From the NCBI RefSeq assembly GCF_004339245.1, contig NZ_SMGG01000003.1, positions 151,106 to 215,105 on the forward strand: a stretch of 64,000 nucleotides of DNA, written 5' to 3'. Both the position numbers and the translations under genes were made by a program. Every line of letters begins with the position of its first letter. The first letter of the stretch is position 1. The DNA is from Seleniivibrio woodruffii (GTDB lineage Bacteria; Chrysiogenota; Deferribacteres; Deferribacterales; Geovibrionaceae). A model generated the notes under the pieces. That model did no database searches and was not told the DNA's origin. It saw only the letters and a program-made list of their open reading frames with translations. Positions 36,429 through 45,120 of this stretch are shown piece after piece.

Positions 36429-37483
36429 TCTGGTTTGACCTTGTAACGCCGAAATCCGTTATGTTCTTCCGCCCCTTTATCAACAAGATAAAGGACAGAG
36501 GCCGCACAGTTCTCGTGACAGCCCGTGAGGGTGAGGGCTATAAGGAGGTCGTTGACCTTCTGAACCTCTACAGGATAGAGTTTGTGAACCGGGGGTTCTT
36601 CGGCGGCGCAAATCTGGGCGACAAGCTCAAGGCATCCATCCACCGTCAGCTTGCGCTGATGGAATACATCGAAAAATGCAACATAACCAAACTGGTCTGC
36701 CTTTGCAGTGTGGATGCAAACCGTGTGGCTTTCGGTCTCGGCATCCCCATAATCAACTTTTACGACATCCCACTATCCGACCATACATCCGATTTCCGTA
36801 AGGCTCTGCCTCAGGCAAGGCTCACACTGCCGCTGTCCACCAAGGCTTTCCGGCCGTATATGGTTCCCCAGAATATCTTCGAAAGGTTCTCTCTGGAACC
36901 CGACCAGATATATTCATACAACTTTCTGGACGTTGTGGCATGGCTCCACGATTTCAAACCCGATATAAAATTCTTCAACGATTTCCTCATCTCAAGGGGT
37001 CTGGACGTTCGTAAAAAGACTGTTGTTGTTCGTGAGGAGGAGTTCAAGGCCTCCTATGTTGCAAAGAAATATCCCATGCTCTATGACGGGCTGAAACTGA
37101 TAAAAGATAAAATGGATGTGAACATCATCCTGATCCCCAGATACGAAGCGGAGGCACTTAAACTGCTTGTGCCCTATGCCACAGTTCTTGAGGAGAAGAT
37201 GGTCATTCAGCACCTTCTGGCCTATGCCGACCTTTTCATAGGCGGCGGCGGAACGCTGAACTCCGAGGCGTGCTATTTCGGCACACCAGTAATATCCACC
37301 CGCTCGTTCATCAGCCACTATGACAAACTGCTCATAGACAGCGGGCTTATGGAAAAGGCCGACACGGCGGAGGAGCTTCTGGAAAAGGCGCAAAACATAA
37401 TATCCAAGCGTCACGACCCGAAGCCTCTGTTTGACACCATGTCGTTTGACATGGACACTATAATTGATGAAATACTGAAGTAA
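36425..37483 (+). CDS. DUF354 family protein (GT-B-like)
   Basis: 352 residues. [15 protein letters not shown] at the start and ADLFIGGGGTLNSEACYFGTPVIS near residue 270 match DUF354, a family with a GT-B/UDP-GlcNAc 2-epimerase-like fold found mostly in archaea and in bacterial glycan clusters. The biochemical role is not established; a glycosyltransferase or epimerase is likely. The start is TTG 36425, overlapping the upstream stop by two bases, and agrees with the family's N-terminus. Confidence 0.78.
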   Translation: MIWFDLVTPKSVMFFRPFINKIKDRGRTVLVTAREGEGYKEVVDLLNLYRIEFVNRGFFGGANLGDKLKASIHRQLALMEYIEKCNITKLVCLCSVDANRVAFGLGIPIINFYDIPLSDHTSDFRKALPQARLTLPLSTKAFRPYMVPQNIFERFSLEPDQIYSYNFLDVVAWLHDFKPDIKFFNDFLISRGLDVRKKTVVVREEEFKASYVAKKYPMLYDGLKLIKDKMDVNIILIPRYEAEALKLLVPYATVLEEKMVIQHLLAYADLFIGGGGTLNSEACYFGTPVISTRSFISHYDKLLIDSGLMEKADTAEELLEKAQNIISKRHDPKPLFDTMSFDMDTIIDEILK

Positions 37484-37484
37484 T

Positions 37485-37697
37485 ATGTTTAAGGAAACCA
37501 CCACACGATCAGTTCTGAAAGCCGTTTCATGGAGGTTTTTCGGAACGATGACCACTATGATAATCGTATATGTCATGTTCCGCAGAATAGACCTTGCGGT
37601 CTTTACAGGGATTCTTGAGACACTCTCAAAGATAGCCCTGTATTTCGTCCACGAACGCATCTGGAACAAAATCCCCATCGGCAAGAACAATGAATGA
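37485..37697 (+). CDS. DUF2061 small membrane protein
   Basis: 70 residues with the family's [15 protein letters not shown] motif, one or two hydrophobic segments (about 19-33 and 37-52) and the closing [18 protein letters not shown]2061 genes are often next to cysD/cysNC-type genes in sulfation or polysaccharide loci, as here; their function is unknown. It starts one base after the DUF354 stop and overlaps cysD by eight bases, so it is part of the PAPS unit. Confidence 0.85.
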   Translation: MFKETTTRSVLKAVSWRFFGTMTTMIIVYVMFRRIDLAVFTGILETLSKIALYFVHERIWNKIPIGKNNE

Positions 37698-38586
37698 TAT
37701 GAGCTATCTGGACAGGCTTGAGGCCGAGAGCATCCACATAATCCGTGAAGCCGCCGCAGAGGCGGAAAAGCCCGTTATGCTCTACTCGATCGGCAAGGAT
37801 TCGTCCGTAATGCTGCATCTGGCAATGAAAGCCTTCCATCCTGCAAAGCTCCCCTTCCCTGTTATGCACGTCGACACCGGCTGGAAATTCAGAGAGATGA
37901 TAACCTTTCGGGATGAAACTGCGAAACGTCTGGGGCTTGACCTGATAGTCTATAAAAATCCCGAAGGCGAGGAACAGGAGATCAATCCTTTCACCCACGG
38001 AAGCAGGATACATACGGACGTTATGAAGACCGATGCCCTGAAACAGGCTCTGAACCTCCACGGATTCGATATGATATTCGGCGGAGCAAGGCGGGACGAA
38101 GAGAAGTCACGGGCAAAGGAACGCATTTTCTCATACAGAGACACTAACCACAGGTGGGATCCGAAAAATCAGCGTCCGGAACTCTGGACGCACTACAACA
38201 CAAAACTTAACAGGGGCGGCAGCCTGCGGGTTTTCCCCCTTTCCAACTGGACGGAACTTGACGTCTGGTTCTATATCCTGCGTGAGAATATCCCCGTCGT
38301 GCCGCTTTATCTGGCAAAACAGAGACCCGTTGCGGACGTTGACGGCGTGCTCATTATGGCCGACGATGACAGGCTTCCTGAAAAATATGAGATAACCATG
38401 CAGTCGGTGCGTTTCCGTACACTGGGGTGCTACCCGCTTACGGGAGCAGTCCCTTCCGAAGCATCAACCCTTGAACAGGTCATAGAGGAGATGATGATGT
38501 CCTCCATGTCTGAACGGCAGGGACGTGTCATCGATTTCGACCAGTCCGGAGCGATGGAAAAAAAGAAGACGGAAGGCTATTTCTGA
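37690..38586 (+). CDS. cysD: Sulfate adenylyltransferase subunit 2
   Basis: Makes adenosine 5'-phosphosulfate from ATP and sulfate together with the CysN GTPase. 298 residues. The PP-loop is S33-IGKDSS, followed by [34 protein letters not shown] and the conserved [11 protein letters not shown] block. It is followed directly by the cysN-cysC fusion (ATG overlaps the stop). No PAPS reductase or sulfite reductase gene lies in the window, so the sulfate is more likely bound for sulfation than for cysteine synthesis. Confidence 0.95.
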   Translation: MNDMSYLDRLEAESIHIIREAAAEAEKPVMLYSIGKDSSVMLHLAMKAFHPAKLPFPVMHVDTGWKFREMITFRDETAKRLGLDLIVYKNPEGEEQEINPFTHGSRIHTDVMKTDALKQALNLHGFDMIFGGARRDEEKSRAKERIFSYRDTNHRWDPKNQRPELWTHYNTKLNRGGSLRVFPLSNWTELDVWFYILRENIPVVPLYLAKQRPVADVDGVLIMADDDRLPEKYEITMQSVRFRTLGCYPLTGAVPSEASTLEQVIEEMMMSSMSERQGRVIDFDQSGAMEKKKTEGYF

Positions 38587-40454
38587 TGGAAAAGCTGAAA
38601 ACATACATGGAAAAGGATGCCGCAAAACAGCTTATCAGGTTCATCACCTGCGGAAGCATTGACGACGGCAAAAGCACTCTGATAGGCAGGCTTCTCCACG
38701 AATGCAGAGCCGTTTATGACGACCAGATGGCAGCTGTAATAAGAGACAGCCGCACGGCGGGCACAACGGGGGATGAACCCGACCTCGCCCTCATAGTCGA
38801 CGGCCTGCTGGCAGAGCGTGAGCAGGGCATAACCATTGACGTTGCCCATCGCTATTTCTCCACAGCAAAAAGAAAATTCATAATTCTGGACACCCCCGGG
38901 CACGAACAGTACACCAGAAACATGGCCACGGGAGCATCAAACGCCGATCTGGCGGTGATACTCATAGATTCACTCAAGGGCATAAGCCCTCAGACAGTAC
39001 GCCATTCATACATAGTTAAGCTTATGGGAATAAAAAATGCCGTTGTCTGCGTCAATAAAATGGATGCACAGGGCTACTCTCAGGCTGTTTTTGACAAAAT
39101 AGCCGCTGATTACGCCTATCTGGCTGCAAAAATCGGTCTTTCATATGACATAATCCCCGTTTCCGCCCTCAAAGGGGACAATATCACATCAAAAAGTCTG
39201 AATACGGACTGGTACTCCGGCCAAAGCCTCATTGATATTCTGGAATCGGCTGAACCTGCGCCAAGCTCCGAACACGGTCTCTTAAGACTCCCCGTTCAGT
39301 ATGTTCTCAGACCCGACAACAGTTTCCGTGGATTTTGCGGAAGGCTGGAATCAGGAACTCTTTCGACTGGCGACAGAATCACGGTGCTCCCGTCAGGACT
39401 TTCCACAAATGTTAAAAGTCTGAGCCTCGGCGACAAACCTCTGGACAGAGCATCCGCTCCCATGTCGGTGACCTTCACCACAACCGAAGAGATCGACATC
39501 AGCAGGGGGGATATGGCTGTCACGGATAAGACATCCGTTCTGTTCGGCAACAGCTTCAGGGCGAACCTCATCTGGATGGATACGGAACCGCTGAAACTTA
39601 ATAAAAAATATATCCTTAAAGGCTCTTTCGGCAGTGTCGGGGCGGGGATAGACAAAATATACGGCAGAACGGACATTTCCACCCTCGAAAGCACAGACGC
39701 AGTTCAGCTTGAAATGAACGACATAGCTGATGCCGGAATTGTTCTGGATGCATCAAAACCCTTTGATACATACGACAAATGCAGAATAACAGGCAGTTTC
39801 ATCCTCATCGACAGGATGACATCCATGACAGCCGCCGCAGGAATGATAACCGCCAGCCGAAGCCCCGAAAATGTCATGTGGCACAGTCACTCGGTGGACA
39901 GGGAGCGGCGGATAATGCTGAAAGGGCACAGACCCGCAATCATCTGGCTGACAGGTCTGAGCGGCTCCGGAAAATCCACCATCGCAAACGCACTCGACCA
40001 GAGGCTGAACAGCCTCGGAGTACATACATACCTTCTGGACGGCGACAATATCCGCCACGGGCTATGCAAAGATCTCGGGTTTTCAGCCGCACACAGAGAC
40101 GAGAACATCAGACGTGTGGGTGAAACAGCAAAGCTTTTCGCCGATGCCGGCATGATAGCCATTGCGGCGTTCATTTCACCCTTTTGTGCAGGCAGAGACA
40201 GCATAAGGGGCGGGATGCCCGAAGGTGAGTTCATTGAAGTGTTTGTGGACGCACCCATTGAGGTCTGCGAAGAACGTGACCCCAAAAACATGTATAAGAA
40301 GGCACGCAGAGGCGAGATCAAGGACTTTACGGGCATAAACTCGCCCTATGAAGCACCCCAGTCGCCTGAAATCCACATCCGCACCGATAAAATGAGTGTC
40401 GGCGAAGCTGTGGATACGATACTCAGCCACCTGCGCCTTAAAAATATAATCTAA
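38586..40454 (+). CDS. cysNC: Bifunctional sulfate adenylyltransferase subunit 1/APS kinase
   Basis: 622 residues. The N-terminal GTPase CysN has G23-SIDDGKST, DTPGHEQY and NKMD motifs and stimulates CysD. The C-terminal CysC kinase has G457-LSGSGKST, DGDNIRHGL, and the FISPF segment with the phospho-accepting serine, turning APS into PAPS. With cysD this forms a complete PAPS generator, matching the sulfotransferase at 26423. It is the last gene of the island, and its stop overlaps that of the convergent cinA by two bases, with no terminator seen between. Confidence 0.95.
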   Translation: MEKLKTYMEKDAAKQLIRFITCGSIDDGKSTLIGRLLHECRAVYDDQMAAVIRDSRTAGTTGDEPDLALIVDGLLAEREQGITIDVAHRYFSTAKRKFIILDTPGHEQYTRNMATGASNADLAVILIDSLKGISPQTVRHSYIVKLMGIKNAVVCVNKMDAQGYSQAVFDKIAADYAYLAAKIGLSYDIIPVSALKGDNITSKSLNTDWYSGQSLIDILESAEPAPSSEHGLLRLPVQYVLRPDNSFRGFCGRLESGTLSTGDRITVLPSGLSTNVKSLSLGDKPLDRASAPMSVTFTTTEEIDISRGDMAVTDKTSVLFGNSFRANLIWMDTEPLKLNKKYILKGSFGSVGAGIDKIYGRTDISTLESTDAVQLEMNDIADAGIVLDASKPFDTYDKCRITGSFILIDRMTSMTAAAGMITASRSPENVMWHSHSVDRERRIMLKGHRPAIIWLTGLSGSGKSTIANALDQRLNSLGVHTYLLDGDNIRHGLCKDLGFSAAHRDENIRRVGETAKLFADAGMIAIAAFISPFCAGRDSIRGGMPEGEFIEVFVDAPIEVCEERDPKNMYKKARRGEIKDFTGINSPYEAPQSPEIHIRTDKMSVGEAVDTILSHLRLKNII

Positions 40455-41677
40455 AGAGATCCCTTTTTAAGAAGGTCGTTAAGGCCTATCAGCGCCGCCT
40501 TCATCGTGCGTATGCGTATGGCCTCCCTGTCACCTGGGAAATCGAATTTTTTAGATATCACCGTCTTTTCAACACACCACGCAATGCAGACCGTGCCAAC
40601 GGGTTTTTCAGCAGTGCCGCCGTTCGGCCCCGCAACCCCTGTCACAGCCACCGAAGCAGTTGTTCTCAGCTGATTAGCCGCACCTATGGCCATTGCCCTT
40701 GCGCACTCCTCGCTCACCGCTCCGTGGTTCACTATTATGTTCTCAGGAACCCTGAGAAGTCTTATCTTCGCATCGTTGCTGTATGAAATTATTCCGCCCA
40801 TGAAAACATCACTTGAGCCGGATATATCGGTCAGTTCCTTGCCGATGAGTCCGCCCGTGCAGCTCTCCGCCACGGAAAGGGTCATACCCTTCTCACGCAG
40901 GGTGCGAAGAAGCACTGCCGCAATGCCGTCTGTGCCGAATCCTATGAAGTTCTTTTCAAATCTTCCACGAACCCGCCCGGCATATTCGTTTATCAGTTCA
41001 ACGTCAAAGCCTCTCAGCTTAACCAGTATTTCGCCTTTGGCAACGTTTATGATGCACTCAAGGCCTTCGGGGAAACCGAACTCACGCAGAACGTCGTCAA
41101 CATCTGACTCAGGCAGTCCGCCGATGCGGATATCCACACTGTGCCGCTCCTTCATCTCAAATCTGCTTCGCAGGTACGGCATAATATGCTCATCAAACAT
41201 CAGATAGGTCTCATAAGGCACGCCCGGCATGCTGATTATGACGTTTCCGTTCTTCTCCACTCCGAACCCCAGCGCAGTGCCCCTTTCGTTGGGGAACAGC
41301 ATGCACCCTTCCGGAAGCATCGCCTGACGGTAGTGGCTCTCTTTTATGGTAACGTTTCTGTTTTTCAGCCTGTTTATCATGTGCTCTTTGGCGGTTTCGT
41401 TCAGTACAGCCGAAACTCCCACAGCCTCCGCCACTGTCTCTGCGGTGAGGTCATCGAAGGTCGGCCCCAGTCCGCCGGTGGTGAGCACACAGTCGTACTC
41501 GTTCAGAGCCTGTCTGAAAATTGAAACTATCATCTCTCTGTTGTCGGGAATTAGTCTGACCTGTTCAACATTGAAGCCCGCCTTTGTGAGCCTTGAGCCC
41601 AGCCATGCGGAGTTGGTGTCAACGATGCTCCCCTCCAGAAGCTCGCTGCCTATTGCGAAAATTGCGCATCTGACCAT
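40451..41677 (-). CDS. cinA: CinA-like protein (competence/damage-inducible, NMN amidohydrolase-type)
   Basis: 408 residues in two domains. The N-terminal MoaB/MogA-like COG1058 part (AIFAIGSELLEG, TTGGLGPTFDD) hydrolyses ADP-ribose in studied members. The C-terminal PncC-like amidohydrolase part (SVAESCTGGLIG, GGIISYSNDAK, VTGVAGPNGGT) deamidates nicotinamide mononucleotide. In some bacteria cinA is linked to recA; here it is not. AGGTGAT precedes the start. It is followed leftward by the stop-overlapping cysNC. Confidence 0.94.
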   Translation of the reverse strand: MVRCAIFAIGSELLEGSIVDTNSAWLGSRLTKAGFNVEQVRLIPDNREMIVSIFRQALNEYDCVLTTGGLGPTFDDLTAETVAEAVGVSAVLNETAKEHMINRLKNRNVTIKESHYRQAMLPEGCMLFPNERGTALGFGVEKNGNVIISMPGVPYETYLMFDEHIMPYLRSRFEMKERHSVDIRIGGLPESDVDDVLREFGFPEGLECIINVAKGEILVKLRGFDVELINEYAGRVRGRFEKNFIGFGTDGIAAVLLRTLREKGMTLSVAESCTGGLIGKELTDISGSSDVFMGGIISYSNDAKIRLLRVPENIIVNHGAVSEECARAMAIGAANQLRTTASVAVTGVAGPNGGTAEKPVGTVCIAWCVEKTVISKKFDFPGDREAIRIRTMKAALIGLNDLLKKGSL

Positions 41678-41684
41678 AGATCAC

Positions 41685-42152
41685 CTATATGTGGGAAAAG
41701 AACGATGCATAAGCGAGATAGAGTATTCCAAGGATAACCGTGGAATAAAGCCCCGCCATGATGTCGTCCGCCATGACGCCGAGCCCTCCGTCTATCTTCT
41801 CCAGTTTTTTTATTGGATATGGTTTTGCGATGTCAAAAATTCTGAACAGCACAAAACCTATTATTACAGTTATAAGGTTTGCGGGGATGAACAGATATAT
41901 CATGAAATAAGCGGCTATCTCGTCTATGACGACCTCGGAGGCGTCCTTTTTGCCCGTAAGCTTCTCATATCTGTCCGCAGCCCAGACTCCGCTCACCAGA
42001 AGCAGAACGAAAAGTGCCGCATTGAAAAAATAGGGGAGCTGTGATGTCAGCACAACAATGACAACGCCCGCAAGGGTTCCGAAAGTTCCGGGTGCTTTGG
42101 GAGCCAGACCGGAGCCGAAACCGAGTGCCAGAAACTTTGCGAATCTGTCCAT
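41685..42152 (-). CDS. pgpA: Phosphatidylglycerophosphatase A
   Basis: 155 residues with four hydrophobic segments. It removes phosphate from phosphatidylglycerol phosphate at the inner membrane. The conserved N-terminal GSGLAPKAPGTFGT, the VIDEIAAY metal-binding segment and FRIFDIAKPYPI identify it. It sits between hisA (three-base gap upstream) and cinA (seven-base gap downstream), so it is probably read from the his promoter. Confidence 0.94.
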   Translation of the reverse strand: MDRFAKFLALGFGSGLAPKAPGTFGTLAGVVIVVLTSQLPYFFNAALFVLLLVSGVWAADRYEKLTGKKDASEVVIDEIAAYFMIYLFIPANLITVIIGFVLFRIFDIAKPYPIKKLEKIDGGLGVMADDIMAGLYSTVILGILYLAYASFFSHI

Positions 42153-42155
42153 TTA

Positions 42156-42872
42156 TCAGTCCTGAAGCTCAAGGGCTTCTTTAAGATCTATCTTACCTTC
42201 ATAAAAGGCCTTTCCGGTGATTGCACCCAGAATGCCCTTTTTACCCTGAAGAGCCTTTATATCTTCGATGCCTTTGAGACCGCCGGAGGCTATGACAGGA
42301 TATTTTATGCTCTCTGCCAGCGACAGAGTCGCCTCGATGTTTATTCCGGTCAGCATACCGTCCCTTGAAATGTCTGTGTAAATGACACTCTCTGCTGAGT
42401 AGCCCTCATAGCTGTTGATAAGCTCAACCGCAGTGACGGTGCTCTTTTCATACCAACCCTCGGTGGCAACGTAGCCGTCTTTTGCGTCCACTCCCAGAAT
42501 TATTCTGTCGGGAAACTCGCTCATGGCCTCTTTCACAAACTCAGGGTTCTTGACCACAACAGTGCCGAGGATCCCATATTTAACGCCTATCTCGAAATAG
42601 GCTTTCAGCTTCTTCATGTCGCGGATTCCGCCGCCCACCTCAATGTCCATTCCGGCGGTGGCCACCATCTTTTCAATGAGAGAGAAGTTGGTTGTCTCCC
42701 CTTTCTTGGCTCCGTCAAGGTCGACTATATGAAGACGTTTAACCCCCATGTCGGCGAACATCTTCGCCGCATCCAGCGGGTTGTCATAGTAAACTGTGAA
42801 ATCGTCCATATCCCCCTGTTTCAGCCTGACGGCCTTGGCGTTCAGGAGGTCGATGGCGGGTATTATCAGCAT
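42156..42872 (-). CDS. hisA: Phosphoribosylformimino-AICAR isomerase HisA
   Basis: TIM-barrel Amadori isomerase of histidine synthesis, 238 residues. IIPAIDLLNAKAVRLKQG carries the catalytic Asp; VGGGIRDM and YTDISRDGMLTGIN carry the phosphate site and second Asp. The ATG at 42872 is preferred to one at 42878, because the GGAG ribosome site is eight bases from the former and only two from the latter. It overlaps hisH. The cyclase partner hisF is not in the window. Confidence 0.95.
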   Translation of the reverse strand: MLIIPAIDLLNAKAVRLKQGDMDDFTVYYDNPLDAAKMFADMGVKRLHIVDLDGAKKGETTNFSLIEKMVATAGMDIEVGGGIRDMKKLKAYFEIGVKYGILGTVVVKNPEFVKEAMSEFPDRIILGVDAKDGYVATEGWYEKSTVTAVELINSYEGYSAESVIYTDISRDGMLTGINIEATLSLAESIKYPVIASGGLKGIEDIKALQGKKGILGAITGKAFYEGKIDLKEALELQD

Positions 42873-43486
42873 TTCCATTCTCCGAAGTTTTTAAGCAGAT
42901 GCAGTCCCAGTTTCTGGCTCTTTTCAGGGTGAAACTGGGTGGCGGCCATGTTGTCACGGATGACCATGGCAGAGAAATCTATTCCGTATTCGCAGGAGAG
43001 AGCTTCCACTCCCGCCTCCTCCGCCTTCACGCAGTAGGAGTGGACAAAGTAAAAGTAGTCCCCTGTCTCTATGCCGTCAAGAAGCGGATGCGTCATTTTT
43101 TTGTTGATTCTGTTCCAGCCCATCTGGGGGATCTTCATTCCCCTGGCGATTATCTCATCGGGAAACTTTCTGACTGTGCCTTTGAAATAGCCAAGCCCCT
43201 CGTGCTCGCCGAACTCAAGGCTCTTTTCGAAAAGCAGCTGCATGCCCACACAGATTCCCAGAAAGGGTTTTCCGGTTTTGATGAACTGCGCCGCCGCTTC
43301 CCTGAGTCCGCTGTCGACAAGCCCCGTGCGGCAGTCGGCAAATGCGCCCACGCCCGGAAGCACGGCTCTGTCGGCCTTCACAACCTTTTCGGGATCGGAG
43401 GTTATCTGCGCATCGAAACCCAGCGACTGGAGGGCTTTTTCAACACTCCGCAGGTTTCCCATGCCGTAATCTATTACTGCTATCAT
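42866..43486 (-). CDS. hisH: Imidazole glycerol phosphate synthase subunit HisH
   Basis: Glutamine amidotransferase that supplies ammonia to HisF. 206 residues with the class I triad: LGICVGMQLLF (nucleophilic Cys), and the QFHPEKS C-terminal His/Glu. YGMGNLRSVEKAL and LPGVGAFADC are family blocks. It overlaps hisA by seven bases and is 30 bases after hisB. Confidence 0.96.
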   Translation of the reverse strand: MIAVIDYGMGNLRSVEKALQSLGFDAQITSDPEKVVKADRAVLPGVGAFADCRTGLVDSGLREAAAQFIKTGKPFLGICVGMQLLFEKSLEFGEHEGLGYFKGTVRKFPDEIIARGMKIPQMGWNRINKKMTHPLLDGIETGDYFYFVHSYCVKAEEAGVEALSCEYGIDFSAMVIRDNMAATQFHPEKSQKLGLHLLKNFGEWKC

Positions 43487-43516
43487 TCGTGTCTCTCCGT
43501 AAAATTGAAAAAAGGA

Positions 43517-44101
43517 TTAAAGAGTGCCCTTTGTGGACATCACCTGATCGGACTCAATGCGCACCGCATCTTTGATGGCTCTGGCAACGCATTTGAATAT
43601 CCCCTCGATGATGTGGTGGGTGTTCCTTCCGTATCTTTTAATAATGTGCAGGTTGATGCCCGCTCTGTCCGCAAACGCCTTGAAAAACTCCTCGGTAAGC
43701 TCCGTGTCGAAATCGCCGACCTTCTCCGCAGGGATATCCGCATCGAAGTTAAGATAAGTCCTGCCCGAAAAGTCCACAGCACATTCTATGAGGGTTTCAT
43801 CCATGGGCAGCAGGAAAAAGCCGTATCTGCGGATTCCCCTTTTGTCGCCCAGAGCCTCACGGAAAGCATCGCCCAGAACAATGCCGATGTCTTCGGCTGT
43901 GTGGTGTCCGTCGATGTGCAGGTCGCCTCTGGCCTTAAGCTCAATGTCGAACCCGCCGTGTCTTGTGAAAAGCTCAAGCATGTGGTTAAGGAAACCTATC
44001 CCTGTATCAACAGAATATTTTCCGCCGCCGTCGACGTTAAGCGTAAGTGCTATTTCCGTCTCCGTGGTCTTCCTTGATATGCTTGATTTTCTCTCTGCCA
44101 C
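43517..44101 (-). CDS. hisB: Imidazoleglycerol-phosphate dehydratase HisB
   Basis: 194 residues, monofunctional. It dehydrates imidazoleglycerol phosphate using two manganese ions; ligands are in GFLNHML, DGHHTAED and NTHHIIEG. The start is taken as GTG 44101, because GAGG lies about eight bases upstream; GTG 44110 is too close to it. First gene of hisB-hisH-hisA-pgpA-cinA, divergent from the globin-like gene. Confidence 0.95.
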   Translation of the reverse strand: MAERKSSISRKTTETEIALTLNVDGGGKYSVDTGIGFLNHMLELFTRHGGFDIELKARGDLHIDGHHTAEDIGIVLGDAFREALGDKRGIRRYGFFLLPMDETLIECAVDFSGRTYLNFDADIPAEKVGDFDTELTEEFFKAFADRAGINLHIIKRYGRNTHHIIEGIFKCVARAIKDAVRIESDQVMSTKGTL

Positions 44102-44216
44102 AGCAAACACCTCGAACTTTTATTTTACTTTACTGTCTTCATATATTATCCTAACATGACGCAAAAAGAAATATCTATTGCACCCGATTTGCCTTTTATG
44201 AGAGACAGCATATAAC

Positions 44217-45107
44217 ATGAGATACCGCAAGTCGCTGACTAAAAACTATGACCTTAATGAACACGATGTAGATAATCTGCTGTTCATAAAGCCTATGATT
44301 TCACGTTACAAAGACGAATTCATCGAAGATTTCACCGAAAAGATGAAAACCTTCCCCCTGAGCGAAAAGCAGGCCGCCGCAATGGGTTCCAACATGAACA
44401 AGCTCGGCTCATGGTTCGACACACTCTTTGACGGCAATGCGGACAACGCCTATTTTGCCTTTGTAGGCAAGCTGGGCGAATCGCTTAACAAATATAAGTT
44501 CGAGCAGGAATTTATCACAGCCATGATAAGTTTCAGCAGGCTCTGGATCCATGAAAAGATATTCGGTCTTGTGGATGACGAGGTTCGCAGAAAGAAGATC
44601 CTCATTTCAATGCACAAGATGATGGACATAAACAGCGAGATTATTCTGGGTTCCTACTATGACAAGCTGGTCAGCTCGTACAACCCCGTACACAGCTACC
44701 GCAACAAAGTTGTGGACATCAGCGAAAAGTTCTCATTTTTCGTTCACACCCTTATGGTGATAACCCTCATAGGGCTTACTCTGACGGCGGGCGTTGCGTT
44801 TCTTGCGGAAACGGTACATCTATTCGGCAAAAAGCCCGACCACGCACTCATCACGGCGCTGGGTTCACTGCTTATCATCTGGGTGCTGGTGGAACTTCTG
44901 CACACCGAGATTCAGATGATAAAGGGCGGAAAGTTCAAGAACTCAATATTCATCAGCGTTGCGCTGATAGCATTCATCAGGGATCTCATGATAATCACGC
45001 TCAAACACGAAACAACCAACGTGCTCCAGCAGGGCTTCATTCTCCTTGCCATAACAGTTCTGGGTCTTGTTTACTGGCTTATTGTCCGCACCGAAAATAA
45101 CAACTAA
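44217..45107 (+). CDS. Globin-like sensor domain fused to PsiE-like membrane domain
   Basis: 296 residues. Residues about 10-150 align by eye with the sensor globin of globin-coupled sensors ([31 protein letters not shown], the closing [17 protein letters not shown]). The proximal heme histidine, expected after GK in V83-GKLGES, is G87 or its neighbours instead, so heme binding as usual is doubtful. Four hydrophobic segments follow (about 174-199, 209-228, 243-263, 270-290). The [15 protein letters not shown] and AFIRDLMII parts resemble PsiE. Function unknown; it lies 13 bases before secA. Confidence 0.65.
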   Translation: MRYRKSLTKNYDLNEHDVDNLLFIKPMISRYKDEFIEDFTEKMKTFPLSEKQAAAMGSNMNKLGSWFDTLFDGNADNAYFAFVGKLGESLNKYKFEQEFITAMISFSRLWIHEKIFGLVDDEVRRKKILISMHKMMDINSEIILGSYYDKLVSSYNPVHSYRNKVVDISEKFSFFVHTLMVITLIGLTLTAGVAFLAETVHLFGKKPDHALITALGSLLIIWVLVELLHTEIQMIKGGKFKNSIFISVALIAFIRDLMIITLKHETTNVLQQGFILLAITVLGLVYWLIVRTENNN

Positions 45108-45120
45108 CCGGAGTTTATTA

